From assembly GCF_004799495.1 (NCBI RefSeq), contig NZ_SSMY01000004.1, positions 124,001 to 188,000 on the forward strand: a stretch of DNA of 64,000 bases, read 5' to 3'. This document shows positions 29,460 through 38,169 of this stretch, one piece after another (the stretch's first letter is position 1; every line of letters starts with the position of its first letter). The translations under genes were made by a program, and so were the position numbers. Source of the stretch: Sphingomonas sp. (GTDB taxonomy: Bacteria > Pseudomonadota > Alphaproteobacteria > Sphingomonadales > Sphingomonadaceae). The notes beneath the pieces are model-generated. The model saw only the letters and a program-made list of their open reading frames with translations. It ran no database searches and was not told where the DNA came from.

Positions 29460-30647
29460 ATGGGTGAATGGGGGGACTGGGCGAAGCTGGCGGTGCACTG
29501 GGTGCACCTGATCGCTGGCATCGCGTGGATCGGATCGAGCTTCTATTTCATGTGGCTCGACAGCCATCTGCGTCCGCCCGTCACCCCACGCGACGGCGTG
29601 TCGGGCGAACTGTGGAGCGTGCACAGCGGCGGTTTCTACCAGCAGCACAAGTTCAGCGTCGCGCCTGCCGAGATGCCCGAGCAGCTCCACTGGTTCAAAT
29701 GGGAAGCCTATTGGACCTGGATCAGCGGCTTCCTGCTGCTGTCGCTGATTTTTTACGTCGGCGCGCAAACCAACCTGATCGACCGGGCCAAACTGCCGCT
29801 CGACCAAGGGCAGGCGATCCTCATCGGCGTCGGCGCGATCGCGGGATCGCTCATCGTGTACGAAGGACTGTGCCGGTCGGTCGTGGGCCGGAACCTCGCG
29901 GTATTCGGTATCGCGTGGCTGGTCTACCTCTCGCTCGCCGCGTTCGTACTCACGCGAATCTTCTCCGATCTCGGCGCGTTCATGCACGTCGGCGCGATCA
30001 TCGGCACGGTGATGGCGGCCAACGTCTTCTTCGTCATCATCCCCAACCAGAAGAAGGTCGTGGCGCAGGTCCTGGCCGGCCAGACCCCCGACCCGCGGCT
30101 GGGCAAGCAGGCCAAGCAGCGATCGGTCCACAACAATTACATGACGCTGCCAGTGCTGTTCGTGATGATCAGCAACCATTATCCGATTATCTTCGCGGCA
30201 CCGCTGAACTGGCTGTGGCTAGCCGCGCTGGGGGTGATCGGTGCGACGATCCGGCATTTCTTCAACCTCAAGAACCAGGGCGTGGTCCGTTACTGGATCC
30301 TGTTCGTCGCGTTTCTGCTCTTCTTTGCGGTCGCCGCGCTCAACCAGACCGCGCGGCAGGCCCCCGTCGCGCCCGCCGGCGCCGCGCCGAGCTATGCCGA
30401 GATCCGCACGCTGGTCGATCGCCATTGCAGCATGTGCCACGCCGGTAAGCCGACGCATCCGGGGATCACCGCGCCGCCCAACGGTGCGGTGTTCGACAGC
30501 GAGGCGGCGCTGCGCGCCCACGCGCCGCAAATCCTGGAGCGCGCGGTGAAGAGCGACAACATGCCGCTGGGTAACGAAACCGGGATGACCGCGGCCGAGC
30601 GCGCCAAGCTTGGCGCGTGGATCCAGGCCAATTCGAAGGGCGATTGA
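29460..30647 (+). CDS. puuD: Membrane urate oxidase PuuD with cytochrome c domain
   Basis: A 395-residue inner-membrane protein that oxidises urate to 5-hydroxyisourate. The N-terminal part (about 300 residues, eight or nine hydrophobic segments) starts with VHWVHLIAGIAWIGSSFYF, typical of the PuuD family. The C-terminal part is a class I cytochrome c: heme site CSMCH at 323-327 and a likely axial Met in SDNMPLGN near 368, facing the periplasm. Electrons thus go to the respiratory chain, not to oxygen to make peroxide. GAGG ten bases upstream supports the ATG at 29460. Directly followed by allA. Confidence 0.94.
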   Translation: MGEWGDWAKLAVHWVHLIAGIAWIGSSFYFMWLDSHLRPPVTPRDGVSGELWSVHSGGFYQQHKFSVAPAEMPEQLHWFKWEAYWTWISGFLLLSLIFYVGAQTNLIDRAKLPLDQGQAILIGVGAIAGSLIVYEGLCRSVVGRNLAVFGIAWLVYLSLAAFVLTRIFSDLGAFMHVGAIIGTVMAANVFFVIIPNQKKVVAQVLAGQTPDPRLGKQAKQRSVHNNYMTLPVLFVMISNHYPIIFAAPLNWLWLAALGVIGATIRHFFNLKNQGVVRYWILFVAFLLFFAVAALNQTARQAPVAPAGAAPSYAEIRTLVDRHCSMCHAGKPTHPGITAPPNGAVFDSEAALRAHAPQILERAVKSDNMPLGNETGMTAAERAKLGAWIQANSKGD

Positions 30648-31142
30648 GTGCGCGACGTCGTCCCCCAGCCGCTGACTGCGCAGGCCTTCGCGTCCTTCGG
30701 CGACGTGATCGAGGTGGGCGACCCCGCCGCAGCGCTGGCGATCAACTACGGCAACACCGCGCGCCATGACCGCCTGGCGGAGATCGATGTCGCGGACGGT
30801 GGCGGCGTCGGCATCATCAGCATTTTCCGCGGTCGCCCTCTCGACCCGCTCGTGCTGAAAGTGTTCGAACGCCACCCGCTGGGCAGCCAGGCCTTTATAC
30901 CGCTAAGCGGACGCCCCTATCTCGTCGCGGTCGCGCCGGGCGATGCGTTCGACCCCGCTTCGGTCGAAGTTTTTTACGCGCAGGCCGATCAGGGCGTGCA
31001 GTATCGCAAGGGCGTGTGGCACCACTTCCTGCTCGCGCTCGACGCCGAAAGCGATTTCCTAGTCATCGACCGCGCCGGCCCCGGCGACAATTGCGACGAA
31101 GTCGAGCTGATGCCACGCGACCAGATCCGTGTATGCCGCTGA
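30648..31142 (+). CDS. allA: Ureidoglycolate lyase
   Basis: A 164-residue cupin-like enzyme that splits ureidoglycolate to glyoxylate and urea. Motifs: PQPLTAQAFASFGDVIE at the N-terminus, RHPLGSQAFIPL-type core (ERHPLGSQAFIPLSG) and QYRKGVWHHFLLAL. The GTG start follows the puuD stop with no gap. It completes guanine-to-glyoxylate degradation together with the divergent line. No urease is in the window, so urea is handled elsewhere. Confidence 0.94.
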   Translation: MRDVVPQPLTAQAFASFGDVIEVGDPAAALAINYGNTARHDRLAEIDVADGGGVGIISIFRGRPLDPLVLKVFERHPLGSQAFIPLSGRPYLVAVAPGDAFDPASVEVFYAQADQGVQYRKGVWHHFLLALDAESDFLVIDRAGPGDNCDEVELMPRDQIRVCR

Positions 31143-31174
31143 AATTTTAAGAATATTGCCCTAGCGCGGGGCAA
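31143..31174 (-). terminator. Rho-independent terminator after tRNA-Gly
   Basis: Read on the minus strand, TTGCCC-CGCGCTA-GGGCAA forms a six-pair hairpin (31156-31174) followed by the T-rich run TATTCTTAAAATTTC. It lies 12 bases beyond the tRNA 3' end. The convergent allA message would also pass this hairpin but lacks a T run in that direction. Confidence 0.65.
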
Positions 31175-31186
31175 GGTGCGTGGCGC

Positions 31187-31260
31187 TGGAGCGGGTGAAG
31201 GGAATCGAACCCTCGTCGTAAGCTTGGGAAGCTTCTGCTCTACCATTGAGCTACACCCGC
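31187..31260 (-). tRNA. tRNA-Gly (anticodon CCC)
   Basis: Acceptor arms GCGGGTG and CACCCGC pair fully; the D arm is GCTC-AATGGTA-GAGC; the anticodon loop is TTCCCAA, giving CCC; the T arm GAGGG-TTCGATT-CCCTT is normal. CCA is encoded at 31189-31187. The top pair of the anticodon stem is a G-A mismatch by eye. Sequence closely follows bacterial tRNA-Gly(CCC). Confidence 0.93.
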
Positions 31261-31401
31261 CCATCGGCGATCGCTCGCCCCTGCCATGACCAGCGCGGAT
31301 CGGTCAACCTGAACGTCGCGAATGTCGCGCGACGGCGGTCGCCGCAACGCGGTTAAGATCGATGGAGCGGCGTTGTCGCGCCATATTTTACCAAGTGGCC
31401 C

Positions 31402-31426
31402 GGAACTTCCACCCCGCTGAACGGTT
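31402..31426 (+). promoter_or_regulatory. EcfG-type general-stress promoter
   Basis: GGAAC at 31402-31406, 16 bases, then GGTT at 31423-31426. The alphaproteobacterial EcfG consensus is GGAAC-N16/17-CGTT, so seven of eight key positions before TT agree except one. It lies 43 bases before the start of a small membrane-protein gene and would give a short leader. Confidence 0.5.
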
Positions 31427-31468
31427 TCGGGCCGCAACAGTAACGCGTACCGAAAGCCCCTTCCCTCC

Positions 31469-31603
31469 ATGTCCCACCGCCCCCTTACCCGTCGCCGACG
31501 GCCTATCCAGGTCAGCGTGAAGCAAATCGTGCTCGCGGCGATCGTGATCGGGGTGTTCCTGTTGCTGATCACGATGCTCGGACAGGCGAACAAGCCGGGC
31601 TAG
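31469..31603 (+). CDS. Small single-span membrane protein (44 aa)
   Basis: Forty-four residues: a basic N-terminus (RPLTRRRRP), then one membrane helix of about 20 residues (IVLAAIVIGVFLLLITML) and a short polar tail. By the positive-inside rule the N-terminus is cytoplasmic. It is not part of a longer frame. No strong ribosome site is seen, but an EcfG-type promoter lies 43 bases upstream, which supports a real gene of the general stress response. No family recognised. Confidence 0.55.
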   Translation: MSHRPLTRRRRPIQVSVKQIVLAAIVIGVFLLLITMLGQANKPG

Positions 31604-31655
31604 ACCCGAACATCCTTCACGGCTTGCTTACCATTGCGCGCGTACGGATGCGCGC

Positions 31656-33011
31656 ATGTATCACGATCCCGCACTCGGCACCGCTGCGGCCAAGGCCGAT
31701 CCGCGTCCTAAATCCGCCGTCTCGACCGCCACTGGGCTGGTCGGGCTGGCAGGACTGCTGAGCTGGGTGGCGGTCGCGCGGTGGTTCGGGATGGACGGGC
31801 CGTACGCCGCGCTCGTGAACGTCGCGGCGGCGGGCGTGCCAATGGTGCTGTGGTCGGTCCTGGTCGACAAGGTGCACCGTAACCCATCGACCGGGATCGA
31901 CTGGTCCAACGCCCGGCCGTGGCGCGAGACGATCGACGTGTCGATCACCAAGCTCGCCGGGCTGTGGCTGACGTGGGGGGCGATCGCCGCGATCTACATG
32001 GTCGGGCGCTTCTATTGGGTGGGCGGTTTCGCCTTTTCGATGTGGTGCTTCATGTGGCTCGCGCCCGTGCTGTTCGTCGTGTCGATCCCGTACACGCTCT
32101 GGCTCGACCGCCGCATGGTCGAGCCCAAGGACGGGTGCTGGAGCCTCGGCGCGTGGCTGATGGGGCTGAACGAGCCGATCGACAGAGAAGCGATCTACAA
32201 TCACCTGAAGAGCTGGGGCGTGAAGGCGTTCTTCACGGCCTTTATGCTCGCGATCGTGCCGCCCGGGTTCGGCGATTTCATTCGCGGCGACATCAGCGGG
32301 GTGCTCGACAATCCGGTGGTGCTCGCCAACTGGCTGATCACCTTCATGTTCGTGATCGACGTGGCGTTCGCGACCGCGGGCTATCTGCTCGCGATGAAGC
32401 CGCTCGATTCGCACATCCGCACCGCCAATCCGTACGCGGCGGGCTGGATGGCGGCGCTGATCTGCTATCCTCCGTTCGTGCTGATGGGCGATGGCGGCCC
32501 GCTCGATTACCATCCGGGGACGTTCGGCGAGGATGGGTGGTGGAATTGGTTTGCCGGTTACCCCGTCCTGCTTGGCGTGATCGGCGCGGTGCTGGTCGGG
32601 CTGACCGGCATTTACGCCTGGGCGACCGTCACGTTCGGCTATCGCTTCTCCAACCTGACGCATCGCGGGATCCTGACCAACGGACCGTATGCCTGGTCGC
32701 GCCACCCGGCGTATCTGTCAAAGAACCTGTTCTGGATGATCTCGACCGTGCCGTTCCTGACCACGGGGAGCTGGGTCGACGCGGTGCGCGCGACCGCGCT
32801 GATGGGGATCGTCGCGGGGGTCTATTACTGGCGCGCGCGGACCGAGGAGCGCCACCTGCGCACCGATCCGGCGTACGAGGAATATTACCAGTGGATGGAG
32901 CGCAACGGCGTCGTGCCGCGCTTCTTCCGTTGGTTGCGGGGCAGCCCGGCGCTACCGGTCCCCGTGCCCGCGCCGGCCGCTAAAAGCTCATCTCGCCGTA
33001 AACGCGGCTGA
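31656..33011 (+). CDS. Isoprenylcysteine carboxyl methyltransferase (ICMT)-family membrane protein
   Basis: A 451-residue inner-membrane protein with about eight hydrophobic segments. The C-terminal third carries the ICMT/PEMT methyltransferase signature: GPYAWSRHPAYLSKNLFW near residue 346 and RTEERHLRTDPAYEEYYQW near 398, which bind S-adenosylmethionine at the membrane. The N-terminal 280 residues are an unusual membrane extension compared with 150-200-residue bacterial ICMT-like proteins. The tail is Pro-rich then basic. Substrate unknown; bacteria lack prenylated CaaX proteins, so a lipid or small molecule is likelier. It overlaps gshA convergently by 32 bases. Confidence 0.8.
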   Translation: MYHDPALGTAAAKADPRPKSAVSTATGLVGLAGLLSWVAVARWFGMDGPYAALVNVAAAGVPMVLWSVLVDKVHRNPSTGIDWSNARPWRETIDVSITKLAGLWLTWGAIAAIYMVGRFYWVGGFAFSMWCFMWLAPVLFVVSIPYTLWLDRRMVEPKDGCWSLGAWLMGLNEPIDREAIYNHLKSWGVKAFFTAFMLAIVPPGFGDFIRGDISGVLDNPVVLANWLITFMFVIDVAFATAGYLLAMKPLDSHIRTANPYAAGWMAALICYPPFVLMGDGGPLDYHPGTFGEDGWWNWFAGYPVLLGVIGAVLVGLTGIYAWATVTFGYRFSNLTHRGILTNGPYAWSRHPAYLSKNLFWMISTVPFLTTGSWVDAVRATALMGIVAGVYYWRARTEERHLRTDPAYEEYYQWMERNGVVPRFFRWLRGSPALPVPVPAPAAKSSSRRKRG

Positions 33012-34353
33012 TATCGCCGCTCCATTCGCCGTTGTAGCGGTCGAGCAATAGCTGCGCCGGGACCTTCCCCGTGCGCACGACCTCGCGCAGCGGCTCGATG
33101 AACCCCGTTTCGTTGCTCCCGCCGGCATCCAGTCGGGCGCGGGCGGTCAGCCCGGCGTGCGCGATGTCGAGCACTTCGCTGGCGATATCACGCAACTTCC
33201 CGCCGTCGGGCAACGGCGCGTCGAGCGCGAGCTCGGGCACCGCATTCCTGAGCGCCTCGCGGTCGGCCATCGACCAGTCCTTGACGAGGTCCCACGCCGC
33301 GTCGAGCGCGCCCTGGTCGTAGAGCAGCCCGACCCACAACGCCGGCAGCGCGCAAATCCGGCTCCACGGCCCGCCGTCCGCCCCGCGCATTTCGAGGAAG
33401 GTCTTGAGCCGCACTTCAGGAAAAGCGGTCGAGAGGTGATCGGAGAAATCGTCGATCGTCGGCTTCTCGCCGGGCAGGATCGACAGCTCGCCCTTGAGGA
33501 AATCGCGGAAGCTGAGGCCCGACGCGTCGAGATACTGGCCCTCGCGATAGACGAAGTACATCGGCACATCGAGCGCGTAATCGGCGTAGCGCTCGTACCC
33601 GAACCCGTCCTCGAACACGAACGGCAGCATGCCGGTGCGGTGCGGATCGGTGTCCGACCAGATATGGCTGCGGTACGACAGCATGCCGTTGGGCTTGCCT
33701 TCGGTGAACGGCGAGTTGGCGAACAGCGCGGTGGCGAGCGGTTGCAGCGCCAGCCCGACGCGGAACTTCCGCACCATGTCGGCTTCGCTCGAATAATCGA
33801 GATTGACCTGGATCGTGCAGGTACGAAGCATCATGTCGAGTCCGAGCGACCCGACGCGCGGCATGTGCCGCAGCATGATTGCGTAGCGCCCCTTGGGCAT
33901 GATCGGCAGCTCGGCGCGAGTCTTGTCGGGCCACATGCCCAAGCCGAGAAACCCGATCCCGAGCTTGTCGCCGATCGCCTTGACCTGCTGAAGGTGCCGT
34001 CCGGTTTCGGCACAAGTCAGGTGGAGGTTCTCGAGCGGCGCGCCCGACAGTTCGAACTGACCAGCGGGCTCGAGGCTGACCGACCCGTCGGCGCCGGTCA
34101 GCGCGATGATCTTGCCATTCTCCTCGACCGGCTTCCACCCGAACTCGGTCAGGCCATTGAGCAGGTCGCGGATCCCGCCGGGCTCGTCCCAAGAGGGGGC
34201 GCGGTGATCGTCGGTGCGATAGACGAACTTCTCGTGCTCGGTGCCAATCCGCCAGCGCTCCGCCGGCTTCTCCCCGCTCGCGAAGAAATCGATCAGCTGC
34301 TGCCGGTCCTCGATGACCGCTGCGTTCGTGTCCGTCACGGTCTTCGTCGTCAT
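32980..34353 (-). CDS. gshA: Glutamate-cysteine ligase (plant/alphaproteobacterial type)
   Basis: A 457-residue enzyme for the first step of glutathione synthesis, joining glutamate and cysteine with ATP. Motifs of the GCS2/plant-type ligase: WRIGTEHEKFVYR near residue 34, LEPAGQFELSGAPLENLH near 94, LGLGMWPDK, MLRTCTIQVNLDYSSE and EMRGADGGPWSRICALPALW. Full length. Downstream of rsmE on the same strand with a 33-base gap. Confidence 0.94.
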   Translation of the reverse strand: MTTKTVTDTNAAVIEDRQQLIDFFASGEKPAERWRIGTEHEKFVYRTDDHRAPSWDEPGGIRDLLNGLTEFGWKPVEENGKIIALTGADGSVSLEPAGQFELSGAPLENLHLTCAETGRHLQQVKAIGDKLGIGFLGLGMWPDKTRAELPIMPKGRYAIMLRHMPRVGSLGLDMMLRTCTIQVNLDYSSEADMVRKFRVGLALQPLATALFANSPFTEGKPNGMLSYRSHIWSDTDPHRTGMLPFVFEDGFGYERYADYALDVPMYFVYREGQYLDASGLSFRDFLKGELSILPGEKPTIDDFSDHLSTAFPEVRLKTFLEMRGADGGPWSRICALPALWVGLLYDQGALDAAWDLVKDWSMADREALRNAVPELALDAPLPDGGKLRDIASEVLDIAHAGLTARARLDAGGSNETGFIEPLREVVRTGKVPAQLLLDRYNGEWSGDISRVYGEMSF

Positions 34354-34386
34354 GCGCGGCGATTTAGGGCTGCGGGAAGCGGCGCG

Positions 34387-35133
34387 CTAGGCCCAATCGC
34401 CCGCGACGCTCATCCAGATCGAGACGGCGGCAGCGGCGGCGGTGTCGGCGCGCAGGATGCGCGGGCCAAGGCTGATCCCGACGGCCTGCGGGAGCGCGCG
34501 AATCGCCTCGCGCTCGGCATCGTCGAACCCGCCCTCGGGACCGATCAGGATCGCCGCCGGGCCGTTGTGCGCCGCCATCGCTTCGGCGGCGAGCGCCCCA
34601 TCCAGTTCGTCGGCGAAGAACAGCGCACGGTCACCCGGCCAGTCGCGCAGCAACGCGTCCAGCTTAACCGGCTCGGCGAGCGCGGGAAGCGCCGTGCGGT
34701 CGCATTGCTCCGCCGCCTCGATCATGTGCGCGCGCAGGCGTTCGGTGTTCAACCGGTCGATCACCGTCCGCCGCGTGACCACCGGGACGAGCCGCGCGAC
34801 GCCCAGTTCGCACGCTTTCTCCGCGACCCAGTCGATCCGGCCCTTCTTGATCGGCGCGGCGCACAGCCACAAATCGGGCACCGCGTCGCGCGGGCGGAGG
34901 TGCGCGGTCACGTCGAGGATTAGGTCGCGCCTGGCGACGATGCTCGCGACGCCGAGCCATTCCCCCGTCGAATCGTCGAACAGCTTGACCGGGTCGCCCG
35001 CCTTCAACCGCAGCACCGATAAGAGGTAATGCGCCTGCCCGCCGTCGACACGCACCTGTCCGCCCTCTGCTAAAGGCGTTTCGACGAACAGCCGTGGCGT
35101 AGAGCGCGGGGGCCAGGCGGGCGTAGCAGGCAT
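34387..35133 (-). CDS. rsmE: 16S rRNA (uracil-1498-N3)-methyltransferase
   Basis: A 248-residue SPOUT-class methyltransferase acting on the 30S subunit. The N-terminal PUA-like part has GGQAHYLLSVLRLKAGDPV; the knot-forming C-terminus has AILIGPEGGFDDAEREAI and LGPRILRADTAAAAAVS, which bind S-adenosylmethionine. Length is standard. A 48-codon membrane-protein gene ends nine bases upstream. Confidence 0.95.
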   Translation of the reverse strand: MPATPAWPPRSTPRLFVETPLAEGGQVRVDGGQAHYLLSVLRLKAGDPVKLFDDSTGEWLGVASIVARRDLILDVTAHLRPRDAVPDLWLCAAPIKKGRIDWVAEKACELGVARLVPVVTRRTVIDRLNTERLRAHMIEAAEQCDRTALPALAEPVKLDALLRDWPGDRALFFADELDGALAAEAMAAHNGPAAILIGPEGGFDDAEREAIRALPQAVGISLGPRILRADTAAAAAVSIWMSVAGDWA

Positions 35134-35142
35134 GCCCTCCCT

Positions 35143-35289
35143 TTAGCGCCGCCTTCGCATCATGCGCCACCCGATCAGCAATGCCGCGATGCCCGTCGCG
35201 CCGCCGATCAGCGCCAGCCCCGCTGCCTGGGCGATCCCCCAGAACAAGGTTTCGGCGAACCGGGCGATGGCGACGGAGAGATGGACCAT
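35143..35289 (-). CDS. Small membrane protein (48 aa) upstream of rsmE
   Basis: Forty-eight residues starting MVHLSVAIARFAETLFWGI, with a hydrophobic stretch of about 25 residues containing small-residue repeats (GLALIGGATGIAALLIG) and a basic end (WRMMRRRR). One membrane helix, C-terminus in the cytoplasm. It ends nine bases before rsmE and is probably co-transcribed with rsmE and gshA. No family recognised; the low-complexity nature leaves some chance that it is not translated. Confidence 0.5.
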   Translation of the reverse strand: MVHLSVAIARFAETLFWGIAQAAGLALIGGATGIAALLIGWRMMRRRR

Positions 35290-35315
35290 GCAAAGGCCCT
35301 AACGGTTGCGGCGCG

Positions 35316-35747
35316 TCAGGATATCCGCTGCCAGTGCCGCGTCTGGCAGAACATCCCGAGGAAACACCCTTCCGCCTTCAACGTGTTGCGGTCGAGCATC
35401 GTGATCGTTCCAGATATCGTCATGTCGCGGTCGGGCACATAGACCGTGCCCTTCCACTCGCTCGGCCCCGATTCGCGGAAATCGCGCAGCAATTGCATGC
35501 CGATGATGTTGTGGTCGCGCGCCGCGACCGACGCCTTGGTCTTGTCATCGGCCCAGATCACGGTGGCGCACATGTTGGCGCCGCACGGCGCGGCCTTGAT
35601 ATGGACCGTATTGTTGGTGTTGCGCCACACCCCGGTCCACGACGACACGATCGCGCGCGCCGGGCCAGCCTCGGCGGGCGTGGCAAGCGCGACGGGCGCC
35701 AGCGTCAGCGCGGCGGCGGCCAGCAATCGGGACACGGTCAGCTTCAT
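35316..35747 (-). CDS. DUF2147-family secreted protein
   Basis: A 143-residue protein with a signal peptide (MKLTVSRLLAAAALTLAPVA). The mature part, TGVWRNTNNTVHIKAAPCGA then VWADDKTK and WKGTVYVPDRDMTISGTI, is the DUF2147 pattern: a small lipocalin-like beta-barrel with a conserved W-R-N start and a Cys pair. Function of the family is not established. GGAG precedes the ATG. Divergent from ubiA. Confidence 0.85.
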   Translation of the reverse strand: MKLTVSRLLAAAALTLAPVALATPAEAGPARAIVSSWTGVWRNTNNTVHIKAAPCGANMCATVIWADDKTKASVAARDHNIIGMQLLRDFRESGPSEWKGTVYVPDRDMTISGTITMLDRNTLKAEGCFLGMFCQTRHWQRIS

Positions 35748-35858
35748 CACGCACTCCAAACATGCCGCCCCCGCCTTCTTCCTGTCGTCGCAGCATGACG
35801 ACAGTGAGGCAAAGCGTGGCGCTGGTGCGGCAATTGCCGTTCGCCTAGTGAACGCACG

Positions 35859-36791
35859 ATGACTGTGGAACCCGAAATCGTCCCCGACACGCAATATCGC
35901 GGATTGGTGGGGATGTTGCCACCCTATCCGCGCGCGCTGGCGCTGCTCGCGCGGTTCGACCGGCCGATCGGGTGGCAATTGCTGTTCTGGCCCGGCGCGT
36001 GGGGCGTCGCGCTGGCGAAGGGCGCGTGGCCGTGGATGGAGGGAACGCGCTGGGACCTGATCCTGTGGCTCGCATTGGGAAGCATCGCGATGCGCGGCGC
36101 GGGGTGCGTGTACAACGACATCGTCGACCGCGATCTCGACCGGCAAGTGGCGCGCACGCGCAGCCGCCCGCTCGCGAGCGGCGCGGTGTCGCTCCGGGCG
36201 GCGTGGGTCTGGCTCGTCGCGCTGTGCCTGATCGGGGTCGTCGTGCTGCTCCAGCTCCACCCCTATGCCGCGGTGGTCGCGCTGGTCAGCCTCGCGCCGG
36301 TCGCCGCCTACCCCTTCATGAAGCGCATCACCTGGTGGCCGCAGGCGTGGCTCGGTATCGTGTTCTCGTGGGGCGCGCTGGTCGGGTGGAGCGAGGTGAT
36401 GGGGTCGCTCGCGATGCCCGGGCCGCTGCTCTATTTGGGGTCGGTGTTCTGGGTGATCGGTTACGACACGATCTACGCGCTGCAGGATGTCGAGGACGAT
36501 GCGCTGGTCGGCGTGCGGTCGTCGGCGCGAGCGTTGGGGGCAAGGGTGAAACCCGGCGTCGCGACCTTCTACACGCTCGCGCTCGCCTGCTGGGCGGCGG
36601 CGTTCTGGCAATTGCGCCCCGACTGGCTCGTGCTCGTCGCCCTGCTTCCCGCCGCGGTCCATTTCGCCTGGCAGGTCGCGACGCTCGTCCCCGCCGACGG
36701 CGCCAACGCGCTCCATCGCTTCCGCGCGAACCGCTACGCCGGCTTTCTCATTTTCATGGCATGCCTCGTCGTCGGGCAAACCAGCTTTTGA
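35859..36791 (+). CDS. ubiA: 4-hydroxybenzoate polyprenyltransferase
   Basis: A 310-residue inner-membrane enzyme of ubiquinone synthesis that prenylates 4-hydroxybenzoate. The first Asp-rich motif is NDIVDRDLD at residues 86-94, followed by RTRSRPLASGAVS; the second is YDTIYALQDVEDD near 206-218. About eight to nine membrane helices. Position beside rsmE and gshA on the divergent strand is common in sphingomonads (from memory). Confidence 0.95.
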   Translation: MTVEPEIVPDTQYRGLVGMLPPYPRALALLARFDRPIGWQLLFWPGAWGVALAKGAWPWMEGTRWDLILWLALGSIAMRGAGCVYNDIVDRDLDRQVARTRSRPLASGAVSLRAAWVWLVALCLIGVVVLLQLHPYAAVVALVSLAPVAAYPFMKRITWWPQAWLGIVFSWGALVGWSEVMGSLAMPGPLLYLGSVFWVIGYDTIYALQDVEDDALVGVRSSARALGARVKPGVATFYTLALACWAAAFWQLRPDWLVLVALLPAAVHFAWQVATLVPADGANALHRFRANRYAGFLIFMACLVVGQTSF

Positions 36792-36822
36792 CCTTGGCCT
36801 CCACGCTACCTAAGTCGCGCGC

Positions 36823-38169
36823 ATGCTGACTCCCGACCTTGCGCGCGACCGCGCCCACGATATCGTTTCCCGCGCCCGCGCCGCCGGGGCCGACGCCGCC
36901 GACGCGGTGCTCGGCGCATCGGCCAGCGTCGACGTATCGGTGCGGCTCGGCAGCCTCGAGGATGTCGGGCGGTCGGAGGAAGAGGAACTGGGCCTGCGCG
37001 TGTTCGTCGGGCGGCGATCGGCGTCGGTGTCGACCAGTGACCTGTCGAGCGAGGCGATGGACGTGCTGGTCGAACGCGCCGTCGCGATGGCGCGCGAGGC
37101 GCCCGAAGACCAATGGGCCGGCCTCGCGCCCGAGGACCGCTTGCTCAAGGGGCCAATCCCCGATCTCGACCTGCACGACGGCGACGAGCCTTCGCCCGCC
37201 GCGTTGAAGGAAGCCGCACTCGCGGCCGAGGACGCCGCCCGCGCGGTCCCCGGTGTGACCAACTCCGAAGGCGGCGGCGCGTCGGCTAACCGCATGGCCT
37301 GGGCGCTCGCCACCAGCCACGGCTTTGCCGGCGCCTATGCCACCACCAGCCACGGCATCCAGGCGAGCGTGCTCGCCGGCGAAGGCGGCGCGATGGTGCG
37401 CGATTACGCCTTCCATTCCGCCCGCCACCGCGCGCAGCTCGACGCGCCAAGGGCGATCGGTCGCAAGGCCGGCGAGCGCGCGGTCGCCCGCGTCAACCCG
37501 GTCCAACCCGCGAGCGGCCCGATGCCGATCGTCATGGACCCGCGCGTCGGATCGTCGCTGGTCGGGCATCTGATCGGCGCGATCGCCGGTGCCGCAATCG
37601 CGCGCGGGACGAGTTTCCTGCTCGGCAAATTGGGCGAGCAAGTCTTCGCCAGCGGCGTCACGATCACCGACGACCCGCATCGCCCGCATGGCCTGCGCTC
37701 GCGCCCGTTCGACGGCGAAGGGCTGCCCGTGTCGCCCACCGATATTATCCGCGACGGGATCTTGCAGACCTGGCTGCTCGAATCGGCCTCCGCCCGGCAA
37801 CTGGGGCTGGAACCGACCGGCCACGCGGTGCGCGGCGGATCGGGCGCGCCGGGGGTCGGCGGCAGCAACACCTACATCGCGCCCGGGCTGGTCAGCCGCG
37901 ACGATCTGTTCGCCGGCATACCGCGCGGCATCTACGTCACCGAGCTGATCGGGATGGGCGTCAACGGCGTGACCGGCGATTACAGCCGCGGCGCGGCGGG
38001 GTTCCTGATCGAGAATGGCGTTATCACCACGCCGGTCGACGAATTCACCATCGCCGGCAACCTCAAGGACATGTTCCTAAACCTGACCGCCGCCAACGAC
38101 CTCGAGTTCCGCTACGCAACCAACGTGCCGACGCTGCGTATCGACGGGATGACGGTCGCGGGTGCCTGA
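36823..38169 (+). CDS. pmbA: PmbA/TldE-family metallopeptidase subunit
   Basis: A 448-residue protein of the TldD/PmbA family. N-terminal RAAGADAADAVLGASAS and GLRVFVGRRSASVSTSD, and C-terminal GGSGAPGVGGSNTYIAPG with GDYSRGAAGFLIENG, are typical. The HExxxH zinc motif of TldD is absent, which marks it as the PmbA/TldE partner; TldD is not in the window. The pair processes peptides such as microcins and CcdA in E. coli. It overlaps the next gene by eight bases. Confidence 0.92.
   Translation: MLTPDLARDRAHDIVSRARAAGADAADAVLGASASVDVSVRLGSLEDVGRSEEEELGLRVFVGRRSASVSTSDLSSEAMDVLVERAVAMAREAPEDQWAGLAPEDRLLKGPIPDLDLHDGDEPSPAALKEAALAAEDAARAVPGVTNSEGGGASANRMAWALATSHGFAGAYATTSHGIQASVLAGEGGAMVRDYAFHSARHRAQLDAPRAIGRKAGERAVARVNPVQPASGPMPIVMDPRVGSSLVGHLIGAIAGAAIARGTSFLLGKLGEQVFASGVTITDDPHRPHGLRSRPFDGEGLPVSPTDIIRDGILQTWLLESASARQLGLEPTGHAVRGGSGAPGVGGSNTYIAPGLVSRDDLFAGIPRGIYVTELIGMGVNGVTGDYSRGAAGFLIENGVITTPVDEFTIAGNLKDMFLNLTAANDLEFRYATNVPTLRIDGMTVAGA

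Noticed and set aside
14418..31142. Whole purine/aminobenzoate region as a genomic island
   Set aside because: No integrase, transposase, tRNA-borne direct repeat or change in composition was seen; tRNA-Gly lies at one side but no attachment-site copy was found at the other.
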